Of a stretch of 64,000 bases of DNA, positions 48,003 to 56,618 are shown piece after piece. The notes beneath the pieces were generated by a model. That model made no database searches and had not been told where the DNA came from. It saw only the letters and a list, made by a program, of their open reading frames with translations. Source of the DNA: Micromonospora sp. ATCC 39149 (GTDB lineage Bacteria > Actinomycetota > Actinomycetes > Mycobacteriales > Micromonosporaceae). How positions within the stretch are numbered: position 1 is the stretch's first letter; the number at the start of each line of letters is the position of its first letter. The stretch lies in assembly GCF_000158815.1 (NCBI RefSeq), contig NZ_GG657738.1, forward strand, positions 2,912,228 through 2,976,227. Direction: 5' to 3'. The position numbers and the translations under genes were made by a program.

Positions 48003-49061
48003 TCAGTCGGTGTGGTCGAGCAGGGCGGCGTAGAGCGTCAGGCCGGGGCCGAAAGCGAGCATCAGGATCCGCTCGGCCGGTCGTTGCGCCCTCAGCAGCC
48101 GGTCCAGGATCAGCAGGACGGTCGCCGAGGAGCAGTTGCCGTGGGCGTCCAGGGTGGCCCGGGCCGCGTCCAGCGCCTGCGGCGGCAGCGCCAGCTCGTG
48201 TTCCACCACGTCCAGGATGCGCGGGCCGCCCGGGTGCACCGCCCAGCCGCTCACCTCGCTCAGCGCGCCGCCGTGCCGGGCCAGCAGGTCGTCGACCAGC
48301 CCCCGGACGTGGCGGGAGAGCACCTGGGGGACCTTCGGGGACAGTCCCATCCGGAAGCCGGTGTCGGTGACGTCCCAGGTCATGTGGTCCGCCGTGGAGG
48401 TGTCGGTGACCGAGGTGACCTCGCGCAGCGCGTACCCCCGGCCGCCGGGGACGACCACGGCGGCGACGGCGGCGTCCGAGAAGAGGGCGTGGGAGACGAT
48501 CTGCTGGGTGTCCAGCCGGGCCGTGGCGGGCTGGATGTGCAGGCTGGTCAGCTCCGCGCAGAGCAGCAGCGCGGGGCGTTGCCGGGCGGTGACGAAGTCG
48601 CCGGCCGCGCCGAGCCCCGGCAGGGCCGCGTAGCAGCCCATGTGGCCGACGACCATGCGCTGGGTGTGCGCGGCCATGCCCAGGTCCCGGGCGAGCAGGA
48701 TGTCGAGCCCCGGGGTGGCGTACCCGGTGCACGAGCAGACGATGAACATGCCGACGTCCCCGGCGTCCAGGCCGGCGGCGGTGAGGGCCCGGCCGACCGC
48801 CTCCTTGCCCAGCGGCAGCGCCTCGATCTGGTAGCGCCGCATCCGGCGCTCGGTCGGCCAGTCCGAGACGTCCTCCAGCAGCGGGTTGACCGCCGCATGC
48901 CGCCGGGTCACGCCCGAGCTGGCGAAGATCCGTTGCGCCAGCGCCCGGGTGGAGCCGGGGAAGTGGTCAGCGAAGAAGCCCGCCCAGAGTTCGTCCTGCG
49001 TCGCCCCCGGCGGCTGCGCCGTGCCCAGACCCGCGATCACCGGTACGGCCACATTCCCCAC
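48003..49061 (-). CDS. Type III polyketide synthase (chalcone/stilbene synthase family)
   Basis: 352 residues, a homodimeric ketosynthase that extends an acyl-CoA with malonyl-CoA and cyclises the product. The catalytic triad is visible: Cys143 in VVGHMGCYAALPGL, His276 in WAVHPGGPRILD and Asn309 in DAHGNCSSATV; the closing FGPGLTLYAALL loop (GFGPG equivalent) is intact. Starter and product cannot be read. GTG 49061 is given; GTG 49052 after GAGAGGTGGGG is an equally good start. It forms a minus-strand pair with the methyltransferase 49147-49902, with a UbiA prenyltransferase divergent, a set reminiscent of clusters making prenylated, methylated alkyl-phenols in Actinoplanes (agq genes); no monooxygenase is next to it. 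Confidence 0.92.
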   Translation of the reverse strand: MGNVAVPVIAGLGTAQPPGATQDELWAGFFADHFPGSTRALAQRIFASSGVTRRHAAVNPLLEDVSDWPTERRMRRYQIEALPLGKEAVGRALTAAGLDAGDVGMFIVCSCTGYATPGLDILLARDLGMAAHTQRMVVGHMGCYAALPGLGAAGDFVTARQRPALLLCAELTSLHIQPATARLDTQQIVSHALFSDAAVAAVVVPGGRGYALREVTSVTDTSTADHMTWDVTDTGFRMGLSPKVPQVLSRHVRGLVDDLLARHGGALSEVSGWAVHPGGPRILDVVEHELALPPQALDAARATLDAHGNCSSATVLLILDRLLRAQRPAERILMLAFGPGLTLYAALLDHTD

Positions 49062-49146
49062 CTCTCGTTCGCGTACCCCCCGTCGTCACCAACGAGAGGC
49101 GGAGCTGTAGCGGTCCGGTCTCACCTGTACCCCCCGCGCGGCCCGG
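49062..49146. promoter_or_regulatory. Intergenic inverted repeat before the polyketide synthase
   Basis: CCTCTCGTT (49061-49069) and AACGAGAGG (49091-49099) are a perfect 9-bp inverted repeat 21 bases apart. TACCCCCCG occurs twice (about 49074 and 49129). The repeat overlaps the polyketide synthase ribosome site, so it could be an operator or, in RNA, a hairpin that hides that site. Confidence 0.45.
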
Positions 49147-49902
49147 CTATCCGAGCCGGACACCGCGCCCCTGGTAGAGCACGGCCGTCGACCAGGTCGG
49201 CCTGATCCGCGGAGCCCGCCCGGCCGACGGGCCGGTGCCCCGAATCCGGCGGACCAGCCAGCGCAGCGTCCCGCGCAGCTCCGGCCGGACACCCCGGACC
49301 CGCAGGTCGACACCGTGCCGGGCGCACTCGGCAACCAGCGCCCGGTCGTCTACGAACAACCGTGGATCGTGGATGCCCCGGGGCACGGTCGGCAGCCGCT
49401 CGCCGACCTCCACCGCGACCAGCCGGCTGAGCACGGTGTCGTTGAGCGTGTCCAGCACGAGCAGGCCACCCGGCCGGAGCAGCCGGCATGCCTCCGCCAC
49501 GGCGCGCCGCCAGTCCGGCACGTGTTCCAGCAGCTCACCGGCGGCCACCACGTCTGCGCAGCCGTCCGCCAGCGGCACTGCCGTGGCGTCGCCGTTGACC
49601 GGGGTCACCCCGTGCTCGGCGGCTTGGGCCAGGGCGGACCGGGTGAGATCGACGCCGACGTGCCGATAGCCCTTGCCGGCCAGATGCGGGGCGAGCAGGC
49701 CAGCGCCGCAACCCAGGTCGACCAGGAGCGCGTGGGGCCGGGTGGCCGGCGGCACCAGTGCCGCCCGGGCACGCGCGAGCCAGTGCAGCATCGCGAACGC
49801 CCCGTCCGGGCGCCACCACTCGTCGGCCAGTTCGTCGTACTGCCGGGGATCGTTCGGCGGCAGGCGGGAGCGGTCGGACACCGGGGACGATCCGTCACGC
49901 AT
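49147..49902 (-). CDS. Class I SAM-dependent methyltransferase (UbiG-like)
   Basis: 251 residues. PPNDPRQYDELADEWWRPDG, the SAM glycine motif LLVDLGCGAGLLAPHLAGKG, GVDLTRSALAQAAEHG, GELLEHVPDWRRAVAEACRL and RPGGLLVLDTLNDTVLSRLV follow UbiG-type O-methyltransferases of quinone synthesis. Next to a type III polyketide synthase and a UbiA prenyltransferase it most likely O-methylates a phenolic or quinone product. ATG 49902 assumed; a TACCGT -10 candidate lies ~25 bases upstream, in the 46-base gap shared with the divergent ubiA gene. It is followed by the polyketide synthase after 85 bases. Confidence 0.85.
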   Translation of the reverse strand: MRDGSSPVSDRSRLPPNDPRQYDELADEWWRPDGAFAMLHWLARARAALVPPATRPHALLVDLGCGAGLLAPHLAGKGYRHVGVDLTRSALAQAAEHGVTPVNGDATAVPLADGCADVVAAGELLEHVPDWRRAVAEACRLLRPGGLLVLDTLNDTVLSRLVAVEVGERLPTVPRGIHDPRLFVDDRALVAECARHGVDLRVRGVRPELRGTLRWLVRRIRGTGPSAGRAPRIRPTWSTAVLYQGRGVRLG

Positions 49903-49948
49903 GCCACCGAGCGTGGCACGACTGGACGGTAACGGCCAGACTTCCCTT

Positions 49949-50791
49949 ATGTCGACGACGGTGTTAGGGCTGGTCAGGGCGAGCCATCCGGAGCCCGCCG
50001 CGGCGGTCACCGTGGTGGCGGGACTGCTCGCCCTGGGGGTGGGACACCGCCCGTCCGGAGTCGCCGCAGTGGCGCTCACGGTGCTCGCCAGCCAACTCGC
50101 CGTCGGCTGGTCCAACGACCACCTGGACGCCGACCGGGACGCGGCGGTGGGGCGTACCGACAAGCCGGTCGCCGCGGGCGCGGTCAGCCGGCGCGCCGTG
50201 GGTCTGGCGATGCGGGCCGCAGCCCTGGCCACGGTGCTCCTCGCGGCGGCGACGACCAACCGGATCGCGGCGGCCTGGGCGACCGTCGCGCTGCTCTCCG
50301 CGCTGGCCTACAACCGGCCGCTGAAGTCGACGCCGTTCTCCGTGCTGCCCTACGCGGTCTCGTTCGGCGCGCTGCCCGCCTTCGTGGTGCTCGCGCTGCC
50401 CGGCGCCCCCGCCCCGCCGGCCTGGCTGGTGGCCGCCGCCGTCCTGCTGGGGGCCGGGGCGCACTTCGCCAATGTGCTGCCCGACCTGGCCGACGACGCC
50501 CGGACCGGGGTCCGGGGGCTGCCGCACCGCCTCGGCGCGACCGGCAGCCGGTTGGCCGCCGCCGGGCTGCTGCTCGCCGCGACCGTCACCCTGGTCGCCG
50601 GGCCGCCCGGGCCGCCGTCGTGGTACGGGCTGCCGGCGGTCGCGACGGCCGCCGTGGTCCCGCCCCTGACCTGGTACGCCGCCCGCAACGCCCGCCGGCC
50701 GGGCGACCGGGGGGTGGCCGCCTTCCGGGCGGTGCTGCTGGTGGCCCTGATCGACGTGGTGTTGCTGGTGGCCGGCGGTCGGGTGGTCTGA
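49949..50791 (+). CDS. UbiA-family prenyltransferase
   Basis: 280 residues, about eight membrane helices. The two Asp-rich sites for Mg-bound prenyl diphosphate are seen: NDHLDADRDAAVGRTDKP after helix 2 and PDLADDARTGVRGLPHRLG after helix 6. It transfers a polyprenyl group to an aromatic acceptor in the membrane. Partners are the divergent methyltransferase and polyketide synthase; a menaquinone (MenA-like) or other primary role is the alternative, since UbiA-family proteins serve both. No ribosome site precedes ATG 49949, but CAGACT stands six bases upstream. Confidence 0.9.
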   Translation: MSTTVLGLVRASHPEPAAAVTVVAGLLALGVGHRPSGVAAVALTVLASQLAVGWSNDHLDADRDAAVGRTDKPVAAGAVSRRAVGLAMRAAALATVLLAAATTNRIAAAWATVALLSALAYNRPLKSTPFSVLPYAVSFGALPAFVVLALPGAPAPPAWLVAAAVLLGAGAHFANVLPDLADDARTGVRGLPHRLGATGSRLAAAGLLLAATVTLVAGPPGPPSWYGLPAVATAAVVPPLTWYAARNARRPGDRGVAAFRAVLLVALIDVVLLVAGGRVV

Positions 50792-50926
50792 GCGCCCCGC
50801 GAGGTGGTGGTACCCGGGTCGGCGTGCGCGTCTCGATCAGCCCCAACTACCCTGAACCCGGTCTGCGCGGGTATGGCCACCGTGCCCGGTGACGGCCGGG
50901 TGGGGATCGTGACGAGGAGGACCGAC

Positions 50927-51649
50927 GTGACGCGCTCGATCAGGGGTTCCCGGCGGGCGGCCCTGCTGCTGTCCGGCGTGGCGGCGGCGACCGGCCTGCT
51001 GGCGACCGGTTGCGGCGCCGGCCAGGTGGCCGAGACCGCCAACAAGGAGCCGTCGGTCCAGGGCGTCAACATCCAGACTCCGGACAACGCCTACAAGGTG
51101 CGCGGGCTGTACGTCGAGTACCCGGGTGCCGGGGGCTACGAGGCCGGCGCGAACGCCGCCGTCAACGCGGTGCTCTACAACGACACGCAGAACCCGGTGA
51201 CGGTGACCGTCACCACGGACAGCGCGCGGGAGATCGTGATCAGCGGCGGCGCGTCCGCCTCGGCCAGCCCGTCCCCCTCGGCCAGCCCGTCCCCCTCGGA
51301 GTCGCCATCGCCGTCGGGTTCCGCGTCGCCGTCCGGGTCGGCCAGCCCGTCGGCCTCGCCGAGCGCGTCGGCCCCGGCTGGGGAGCCGGCCCGGTTCGAG
51401 ATCCCGGCCTTCGGCTACGTGCAGCTCAACGTGCAGGGCGGCCGGTCCCTTCAGCTCGTCGGCCTGAACCAGGCGCTGCTCGCCGGCCAGCAGGTCAATC
51501 TGAACTTCGACTTCGGCGGCCGCACCATCCGCACCCCGGCCCCGGTCGGCGTCCCGCTGACCCCGCTGCCGCGGCCCTCCCAGATCGTGCAGCGCGAGGG
51601 CGCGCACGGCGCGGAGGGCGGCACCGAGGGCTCGGGCCACGGCGGCTGA
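50927..51649 (+). CDS. Lipoprotein with Ser/Pro-rich linker
   Basis: 240 residues. Signal peptide with lipobox (LLLSGVAAATGLLATGCGAG) puts it on the outer face of the membrane. The N-half (GVNIQTPDNAYKVRGLYVEY, AVNAVLYNDTQNPVTVTVTT) resembles the PCuAC/DUF461-like copper-chaperone fold but lacks a visible His/Met metal pair. It is interrupted by ~45 residues of SASPSPS-type linker, encoded by short imperfect DNA repeats (51250-51370), and then resumes (FEIPAFGYVQLNVQGGRSLQ). GAGGAGG six bases before GTG 50927 fixes the start. Followed by a clear terminator. Confidence 0.8.
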   Translation: MTRSIRGSRRAALLLSGVAAATGLLATGCGAGQVAETANKEPSVQGVNIQTPDNAYKVRGLYVEYPGAGGYEAGANAAVNAVLYNDTQNPVTVTVTTDSAREIVISGGASASASPSPSASPSPSESPSPSGSASPSGSASPSASPSASAPAGEPARFEIPAFGYVQLNVQGGRSLQLVGLNQALLAGQQVNLNFDFGGRTIRTPAPVGVPLTPLPRPSQIVQREGAHGAEGGTEGSGHGG

Positions 51650-51676
51650 CCCGCCCCCGAGAACGATCGACGGCAT

Positions 51677-51704
51677 CGCCGGCGTGGCACCCACCACGCC
51701 GGCG
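51677..51704 (+). terminator. Terminator after the lipoprotein gene
   Basis: An 11-bp perfect stem (CGCCGGCGTGG, 51677-51687, with 51694-51704) and six-base loop, followed by GTGTTTCG; separates the lipoprotein gene from radA. Confidence 0.75.
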
Positions 51705-51738
51705 GTGTTTCGTCGTATGGAGGGACTAGCGTGCCGGT

Positions 51739-53181
51739 GTGACGACGCCCCGATCGACACCCTCCCGGGCGGCCCCGCGCGGTCGGGCCGCCCGTGAGCC
51801 CCGCCCCGCCTACGAGTGCGACGCCTGCGGCCACCAGCCGCCCAAGTGGGTGGGGCGCTGCCCCGAGTGCGGCGAGTGGGGCTCGGTGGTCGAGTGCACC
51901 GTGACCGGCCCGACCGTCTCCGGCCGGGTGGTCAGTTCCCGCATGCCGGCCGAGCCGGCGCGGCCGATCGCCACCATCAGCGCCGCACCGGCGAAGGCCC
52001 GTCCCACCGGCGTGAGTGAGCTGGACCGGGTGCTCGGCGGGGGCCTGGTGCCCGGCGCGGTCGTGCTGCTCGCCGGCGAGCCGGGGGTGGGCAAGTCCAC
52101 GCTGCTGCTCGACGTCGCCCAGCAGTGGGCGGCCACCGCCGGCAGCCCTTCGCTGGTGGTCAGCGGGGAGGAGTCGGTCAGCCAGGTGCGGCTGCGCGCC
52201 GAGCGGATGAACGCCCTGCACGACCAGCTCTGGCTGGCCGCCGAGAGCGACCTCGGCGCGGTCCTCGGCCACCTCGACGCGGTGAAGCCGGGGCTGCTCG
52301 TGCTCGACTCGGTGCAGACCATCTCCACCCCCGGCACCGAGGGGGTGCCCGGCGGGGTGACCCAGGTGCGGGCCGTCACCGCCGCCCTGGTCGCCGTGGC
52401 CAAGGACCGGGGCGTCGCCACCGTCCTGGTGGGCCACGTCACCAAGGACGGCCAGGTGGCTGGCCCCCGGGTGTTGGAGCACCTGGTCGACGTGGTGCTG
52501 CACTTCGAGGGCGACAAGCACTCGTCGCTGCGGATGGTGCGCGGCGTGAAGAACCGGTTCGGCGCCGCCGACGAGGTCGGCTGCTTCGAGATGCACGAGG
52601 GCGGCATCAGCAGCCTCGCCGACCCGTCCGGGCTGTTCCTCACCCGCTATTCGGAGCCGGTGCCGGGCACCTGCGTCACGGTGGCGATGGAGGGGCGGCG
52701 GGCCCTGGTCACCGAGGTCCAGGCGCTGATCGGGGCGACGGTGGCGGGCTCGCCCCGGCGTACGGTGTCGGGGCTCGACGGGGCCCGGCTGGCGATGGTG
52801 CTGGCGGTGCTCCAGCGCCGCGCCGAGCGGCTGACCCTGCACGACCGGGAGGTCTTCGCGGCCACGGTCGGCGGCATCCGGGTGGTGGAGCCGGCCGCCG
52901 ACCTGGCGGTCGCCCTCGCGGTCGCCTCCGGCGGTCTCAACCTCGCCATCAACCCGCACCTGGTGGCGATCGGCGAGGTCGGGCTGACCGGCGAGGTGCG
53001 CCGGGTCGGCGCGGTGCCCCGCCGGCTGGCCGAGGCGGCCCGGCTCGGCTTCCGGGTGGCCCTCGTCCCGCCCGGGTGCGGCCCGGAGAGCGCCGGGGCG
53101 GGCCCGGAGAACATGCGCGTGATGGAGGTCACCGACGTGCGCTCGGCGCTCCAGTGTGCCGCCCGCGCATCGGCGGAGTGA
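51739..53181 (+). CDS. radA: DNA repair protein RadA (Sms)
   Basis: 480 residues, a RecA-like ATPase that drives branch migration in recombination repair. Zinc finger Cys27, 30, 41, 44 (YECDACGHQPPKWVGRCPEC), RecA core with Walker A AGEPGVGKSTLLLDVA, the RadA signature KNRFGAADEVGCFEM and a Lon-like C-terminal domain (NLAINPHLVAIGEVGLTGEV). TAGCGT ends six bases before GTG 51739; the only purine-rich stretch (GGAGGG) is 17 bases away, so the message is probably leaderless. It is followed by disA, the classic radA-disA pair that links DNA-damage sensing to c-di-AMP. Confidence 0.95.
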   Translation: MTTPRSTPSRAAPRGRAAREPRPAYECDACGHQPPKWVGRCPECGEWGSVVECTVTGPTVSGRVVSSRMPAEPARPIATISAAPAKARPTGVSELDRVLGGGLVPGAVVLLAGEPGVGKSTLLLDVAQQWAATAGSPSLVVSGEESVSQVRLRAERMNALHDQLWLAAESDLGAVLGHLDAVKPGLLVLDSVQTISTPGTEGVPGGVTQVRAVTAALVAVAKDRGVATVLVGHVTKDGQVAGPRVLEHLVDVVLHFEGDKHSSLRMVRGVKNRFGAADEVGCFEMHEGGISSLADPSGLFLTRYSEPVPGTCVTVAMEGRRALVTEVQALIGATVAGSPRRTVSGLDGARLAMVLAVLQRRAERLTLHDREVFAATVGGIRVVEPAADLAVALAVASGGLNLAINPHLVAIGEVGLTGEVRRVGAVPRRLAEAARLGFRVALVPPGCGPESAGAGPENMRVMEVTDVRSALQCAARASAE

Positions 53182-53323
53182 CCGACGGTGGCCGCCGGGT
53201 CGGACCGCGCGTGTGATTCCGGACAAGCGGGGCGGGCCACGCGGCGTGGTCGACGGAAGGCATCGTGACACATCACGGTAACCACGACAGCACCCACCGC
53301 ACGCCAGTCCGTAGACTGTGCGC

Positions 53324-54508
53324 GTGCCGATCGACCGCGATGCCAGCAGAACTGCCGGCGCGACACCCCACGCCCGCACCGGTGTCGTGGGCTCGTCCGC
53401 CCGTCCGATCAGCGTCAGCGTGACCGGGAGTGTGGGCGGCGCGAGCGGCGACCCGCTGCGGGCCAATCTCGCGCTCATGGCTCCCGGCACCGCGCTGCGC
53501 GACGGCCTGGAGCGGATCCTGCGCGGCCGCACGGGCGCGCTGATCGTCCTCGGCTACGACAAAATCGTCGAGGGGCTGTGCACCGGCGGTTTCCCGCTCG
53601 ACGTGGAGTTCTCCGCGACCCGGGTCCGGGAGTTGTGCAAGATGGACGGCGCGGTGGTGCTCTCCAGCGACGGCACCCGGATCGTCCGGGCGGCCGTGCA
53701 CCTGATGCCGGACCCGTCGATTCCCACCGAGGAGTCCGGCACCCGGCACCGCACCGCCGAGCGGGTGGCCCGGCAGACCGGCTATCCGGTCATCTCCGTC
53801 AGCCAGTCGATGCGGATCATCAGCCTCTATGTGAACGGCCAGCGGCACGTGCTGGACGACTCGGCGGCCATCCTGTCCCGGGCCAACCAGGCTTTGGCCA
53901 CCCTGGAGCGCTACAAGCTGCGCCTCGACGAGGTTTCCGGCACCCTCTCCGCCCTGGAGATCGAGGACCTGGTGACGGTCCGGGACGCGGTGGCGGTGGT
54001 GCAGCGGCTGGAGATGGTCCGCCGGATCGCCGACGAGATCGCCGGGTACGTGGTGGAGCTGGGCACCGACGGCCGCCTGCTGGCGCTCCAGCTCGACGAG
54101 CTGATGGCCGGTGTCGACGCCGACCGCACCCTGGTCATCCGGGACTACCTGCCCGCCGGCCGCAAGTCCCGCACCCTGGACGAGGCGCTTGTCGAGCTGG
54201 ACCTGCTGGGTGCCACCGAGCTGATCGACCTGGTAGCGGTGGCCAAGGCGATCGGCTACCCAGCCGCCTCCGACGCGCTGGACGCGGCGGTCAGCCCGCG
54301 CGGCTTCCGGCTGTTGGCGAAGGTCCCCCGGCTGCCAGTGGCCATCGTCGACCGGCTGGTGCTGCACTTCGGCAGCCTCCAGCGGCTGCTCGGGGCCACC
54401 GTGGAGGACCTGCAGGCCGTCGAGGGCGTCGGCGACGCCCGCGCCCGGGGAGTCCGGGAGGGTCTGTCCCGGCTCGCCGAGGCCTCCATCCTGGAACGCT
54501 ACGTCTGA
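53324..54508 (+). CDS. disA: DNA integrity scanning diadenylate cyclase DisA
   Basis: 394 residues. The N-terminal DAC domain joins two ATP into c-di-AMP: active-site DGA at 108-110 ([11 protein letters not shown]) and RHR at 141-143 ([17 protein letters not shown]). A helical spine and a C-terminal helix-hairpin-helix DNA-binding domain ([20 protein letters not shown]) follow. Compared with the Bacillus protein it has ~33 extra, probably disordered residues in front. Two in-frame GTGs exist (53318, 53324); 53324 is chosen since TAGACT (53312-53317) then sits exactly six bases upstream as the -10 of a leaderless mRNA. It lies 142 bases after radA. Confidence 0.95.
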   Translation: MPIDRDASRTAGATPHARTGVVGSSARPISVSVTGSVGGASGDPLRANLALMAPGTALRDGLERILRGRTGALIVLGYDKIVEGLCTGGFPLDVEFSATRVRELCKMDGAVVLSSDGTRIVRAAVHLMPDPSIPTEESGTRHRTAERVARQTGYPVISVSQSMRIISLYVNGQRHVLDDSAAILSRANQALATLERYKLRLDEVSGTLSALEIEDLVTVRDAVAVVQRLEMVRRIADEIAGYVVELGTDGRLLALQLDELMAGVDADRTLVIRDYLPAGRKSRTLDEALVELDLLGATELIDLVAVAKAIGYPAASDALDAAVSPRGFRLLAKVPRLPVAIVDRLVLHFGSLQRLLGATVEDLQAVEGVGDARARGVREGLSRLAEASILERYV

Positions 54509-54526
54509 CACTCGCGGGTCTGCGGC

Positions 54527-54545
54527 GGCACCCGACCCGGGTGCC
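54527..54545. terminator. Hairpin between convergent disA and a membrane-protein gene
   Basis: GGCACCCG (54527-54534) and CGGGTGCC (54538-54545) with a three-base loop, 18 bases past the disA stop; further GC-rich pairing follows to 54575. Confidence 0.6.
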
Positions 54546-54573
54546 GGCCCCTTGCCGGAGCCGGCGGGGCGGT

Positions 54574-55308
54574 TCAGCCGGTGATGCTGAGCTTCACCGG
54601 CTCGCTGAGCTTGGTGTCGAGCCGCCCGAAGACCTGGTACGCCCCGGCCGGCGGGAACTGGCCGTTGGCAAGCCCGTCCTTGCAGCGGCTGGTGTCCCGC
54701 CCGTTCCAGTCCACCTGGTACGACCGCTCGAAGCCGGGCGTGAACGACTGCACGTCCGAGCCCTTGACGTTGCCGCAGGTGTCGGAGGACCAGACCTTCT
54801 CCGCGCCCGACTTCACGAACAGCTCCTGGAAGTCCGCACCCACGTCGCGGCTGCAGGTGCGGTCCGACCTGTTCTTGATCTTCAACTGGAGACGGACCAC
54901 GGTGCCCTGCTGCGCCGACGTCGGCAGCACCACAGGCGTCACCGAGATCTCCGCGTCGGTGCACGTTCCGGCGTCCCCGCCAGGACCGGCCGGGACATCG
55001 CCCCCGGACGGGCCGCCCGACCCGCCCTCGTTCCCCGAGTCACCCTCGGAACCGTCCGGCCCGCCCGGCGGCAGGCCGGTCTGCGGGGACAGCAGCGAAC
55101 CGCTCGGTGCCGGCGCCGCCGAGGGGTCGCCGGCACCCGGCGCCGCAGTCGGAGTCGGGGTCGACTTCGATTGCGGCGTGGTGCCGGTGTTGCCCGCGCC
55201 GTTGCAGGAGTAAAGCAGAACAATCAGGAAGAGAAGCCCCGCTCCCAGTACGACGGCGCGACGCCGCCAGTACACGGCGGGTGGCAGGGGGCCGACCGTC
55301 AGACGCAT
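54574..55308 (-). CDS. Single-pass membrane protein with DUF4232-like outer domain
   Basis: 244 residues. A helix near the N-terminus (AVVLGAGLLFLIVLLYSC), a ~80-residue Gly/Pro/Ser-rich spacer, and a C-terminal beta domain with four Cys (TCTDAEISVTPVVLPTSAQQ, KIKNRSDRTCSRDVGADFQE, WSSDTCGNVKGSDVQSF, DWNGRDTSRCKDG) likely making two disulphides outside the cell. Ligand unknown. ATG 55308 is chosen from the start of the membrane segment; GGTGGGGG precedes it. Convergent to disA. Confidence 0.75.
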   Translation of the reverse strand: MRLTVGPLPPAVYWRRRAVVLGAGLLFLIVLLYSCNGAGNTGTTPQSKSTPTPTAAPGAGDPSAAPAPSGSLLSPQTGLPPGGPDGSEGDSGNEGGSGGPSGGDVPAGPGGDAGTCTDAEISVTPVVLPTSAQQGTVVRLQLKIKNRSDRTCSRDVGADFQELFVKSGAEKVWSSDTCGNVKGSDVQSFTPGFERSYQVDWNGRDTSRCKDGLANGQFPPAGAYQVFGRLDTKLSEPVKLSITG

Positions 55309-55452
55309 GATGCCCCCACCGTAGCGGCGCGACGCACCGTCGTCGGGCACGACGCGCCGGAAGGTCCTCGGCTCACCGCGACGACCCTCCACTCGCGACA
55401 GCCGTCGCCCAGCCCACGGCGGTGGCCTGCCGGCGGACGGGGCCCGGGCGGA

Positions 55453-56013
55453 TCACTGGTACACCTTGCGCTGGTAGATCGCATGCGCGCCGGCCACCCG
55501 GTCCAGGAAGAGCAGGCCGAGACAGTGGTCGATCTCGTGCTGCAACGCGCGCGCCTCGAACCCATCGGTGACCAGCCGCACGGGCGCGCCGCTGCCCGGG
55601 AGCAGACCCTCCACGACCAGGCGGCTCGCCCGCTTGACGTCACCGGTGAGGTCGGGCACCGACATGCAGCCCTCGCGACCGCTCTTCCAGCGGCTCCCCT
55701 CGACGACCCGGGCGTTGCACAGCACGAACGTGCCGTGCACGGTGACCGCCTTCGGGTGGCCGGTGACGTCCACCGCGAACACCTGGGCGCTCACGCCGAC
55801 CTGGGGCGCGGCGAGGCCCACGCAGCCCGGCGAGACCCGCATCGTGGCGATCAGGTCGGCGGCGAGGCGGGCCACCTCGTCCGACGTCGGGTCCACCTCC
55901 GGCCCCGGCCGGCTGAGCACCGGGTCGGGCGCGGAGACCACCGGGCGCACCTCGCCCGGCACCGGTAACGACTCCGGCGTCCAGCCGGCGAGGCCGACGT
56001 ACTCCGCCGTCAC
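55453..56013 (-). CDS. def: Peptide deformylase
   Basis: 186 residues. Removes the formyl group from the N-terminal Met of nascent proteins. The three signatures are complete: GCVGLAAPQVG (family GXGLAAPQ), metal ligand Cys116 in REGCMSVPD, and His159/Glu160/His163 in QHEIDHCLGLLFLDR. GTG 56013 overlaps the stop of the upstream ACT-domain gene by four bases (GTGA), so the two are translated together. About 60 residues of extra Pro-rich N-terminus precede the core, common in actinobacteria. Confidence 0.95.
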   Translation of the reverse strand: MTAEYVGLAGWTPESLPVPGEVRPVVSAPDPVLSRPGPEVDPTSDEVARLAADLIATMRVSPGCVGLAAPQVGVSAQVFAVDVTGHPKAVTVHGTFVLCNARVVEGSRWKSGREGCMSVPDLTGDVKRASRLVVEGLLPGSGAPVRLVTDGFEARALQHEIDHCLGLLFLDRVAGAHAIYQRKVYQ

Positions 56014-56522
56014 AGCAGGTCCGTGTCCGCCGGGCGGAGGCTGACCCCCACACCCAGCTCCGCAGCCGTACGCGCCAACCGGCCGGCCACCTCGCCGGAG
56101 CTGCCCGCCAGCAGATCGACCTCCGCGACCACCACGTAGAGGGATCCGGTCAGCCGGGTGCTCAGGTCGGTGACGTTGCCGCCCGCGTCAGCCAGCACCC
56201 GGGTCATCGCCGCGACGATGCCCATCCGGTCCGCGCCGTGCACCGCCAGCACGTACGGCTCGCCGGTCGGCGCCGTCTCGCCGTCGGGGGTGACCGCCCG
56301 TACGGTGGCCAGGAGTTGGCCGTCGGCGGCGAGCGGGGCGAGCGCGGCCTCGACGTCGGCGGCGGCCGGGCCCACGCAGATCAGGGTCATCGCGAAGTGA
56401 CCCCGCAGCCGGGTCATGGTGGAGTCGGTGAGGTTCGCGCCGAGCCGGGCGAGCACCTCGGCGACGTCGGCCACGATGCCGGGCCGGTCCCGGCCGATGA
56501 CGGTGATCGCGAGCTCGTTCAT
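56010..56522 (-). CDS. Two-ACT-domain protein (GcvR-like)
   Basis: 170 residues: two ACT domains, AITVIGRDRPGIVADVAEVL (residues 5-24) and LAVHGADRMGIVAAMTRVLA (about 92-111), each with the DRXGIV ligand-site motif. The layout equals GcvR, a post-translational partner of the glycine cleavage regulator GcvA in E. coli, but GcvA has no counterpart here, so amino-acid sensing is the safe statement. CAGAAT lies six bases before ATG 56522. First gene of a pair with def; divergent from mutY (96 bases). Confidence 0.88.
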   Translation of the reverse strand: MNELAITVIGRDRPGIVADVAEVLARLGANLTDSTMTRLRGHFAMTLICVGPAAADVEAALAPLAADGQLLATVRAVTPDGETAPTGEPYVLAVHGADRMGIVAAMTRVLADAGGNVTDLSTRLTGSLYVVVAEVDLLAGSSGEVAGRLARTAAELGVGVSLRPADTDLL

Positions 56523-56618
56523 CCGGGCATTCTGCCCGATCGTGGGCCCGCCTCCACGTCACCCCGCCCGGCCCGCCCAACCTGCGGGAAGGCGACCCGT
56601 GACATGATCGGCGGCGCG

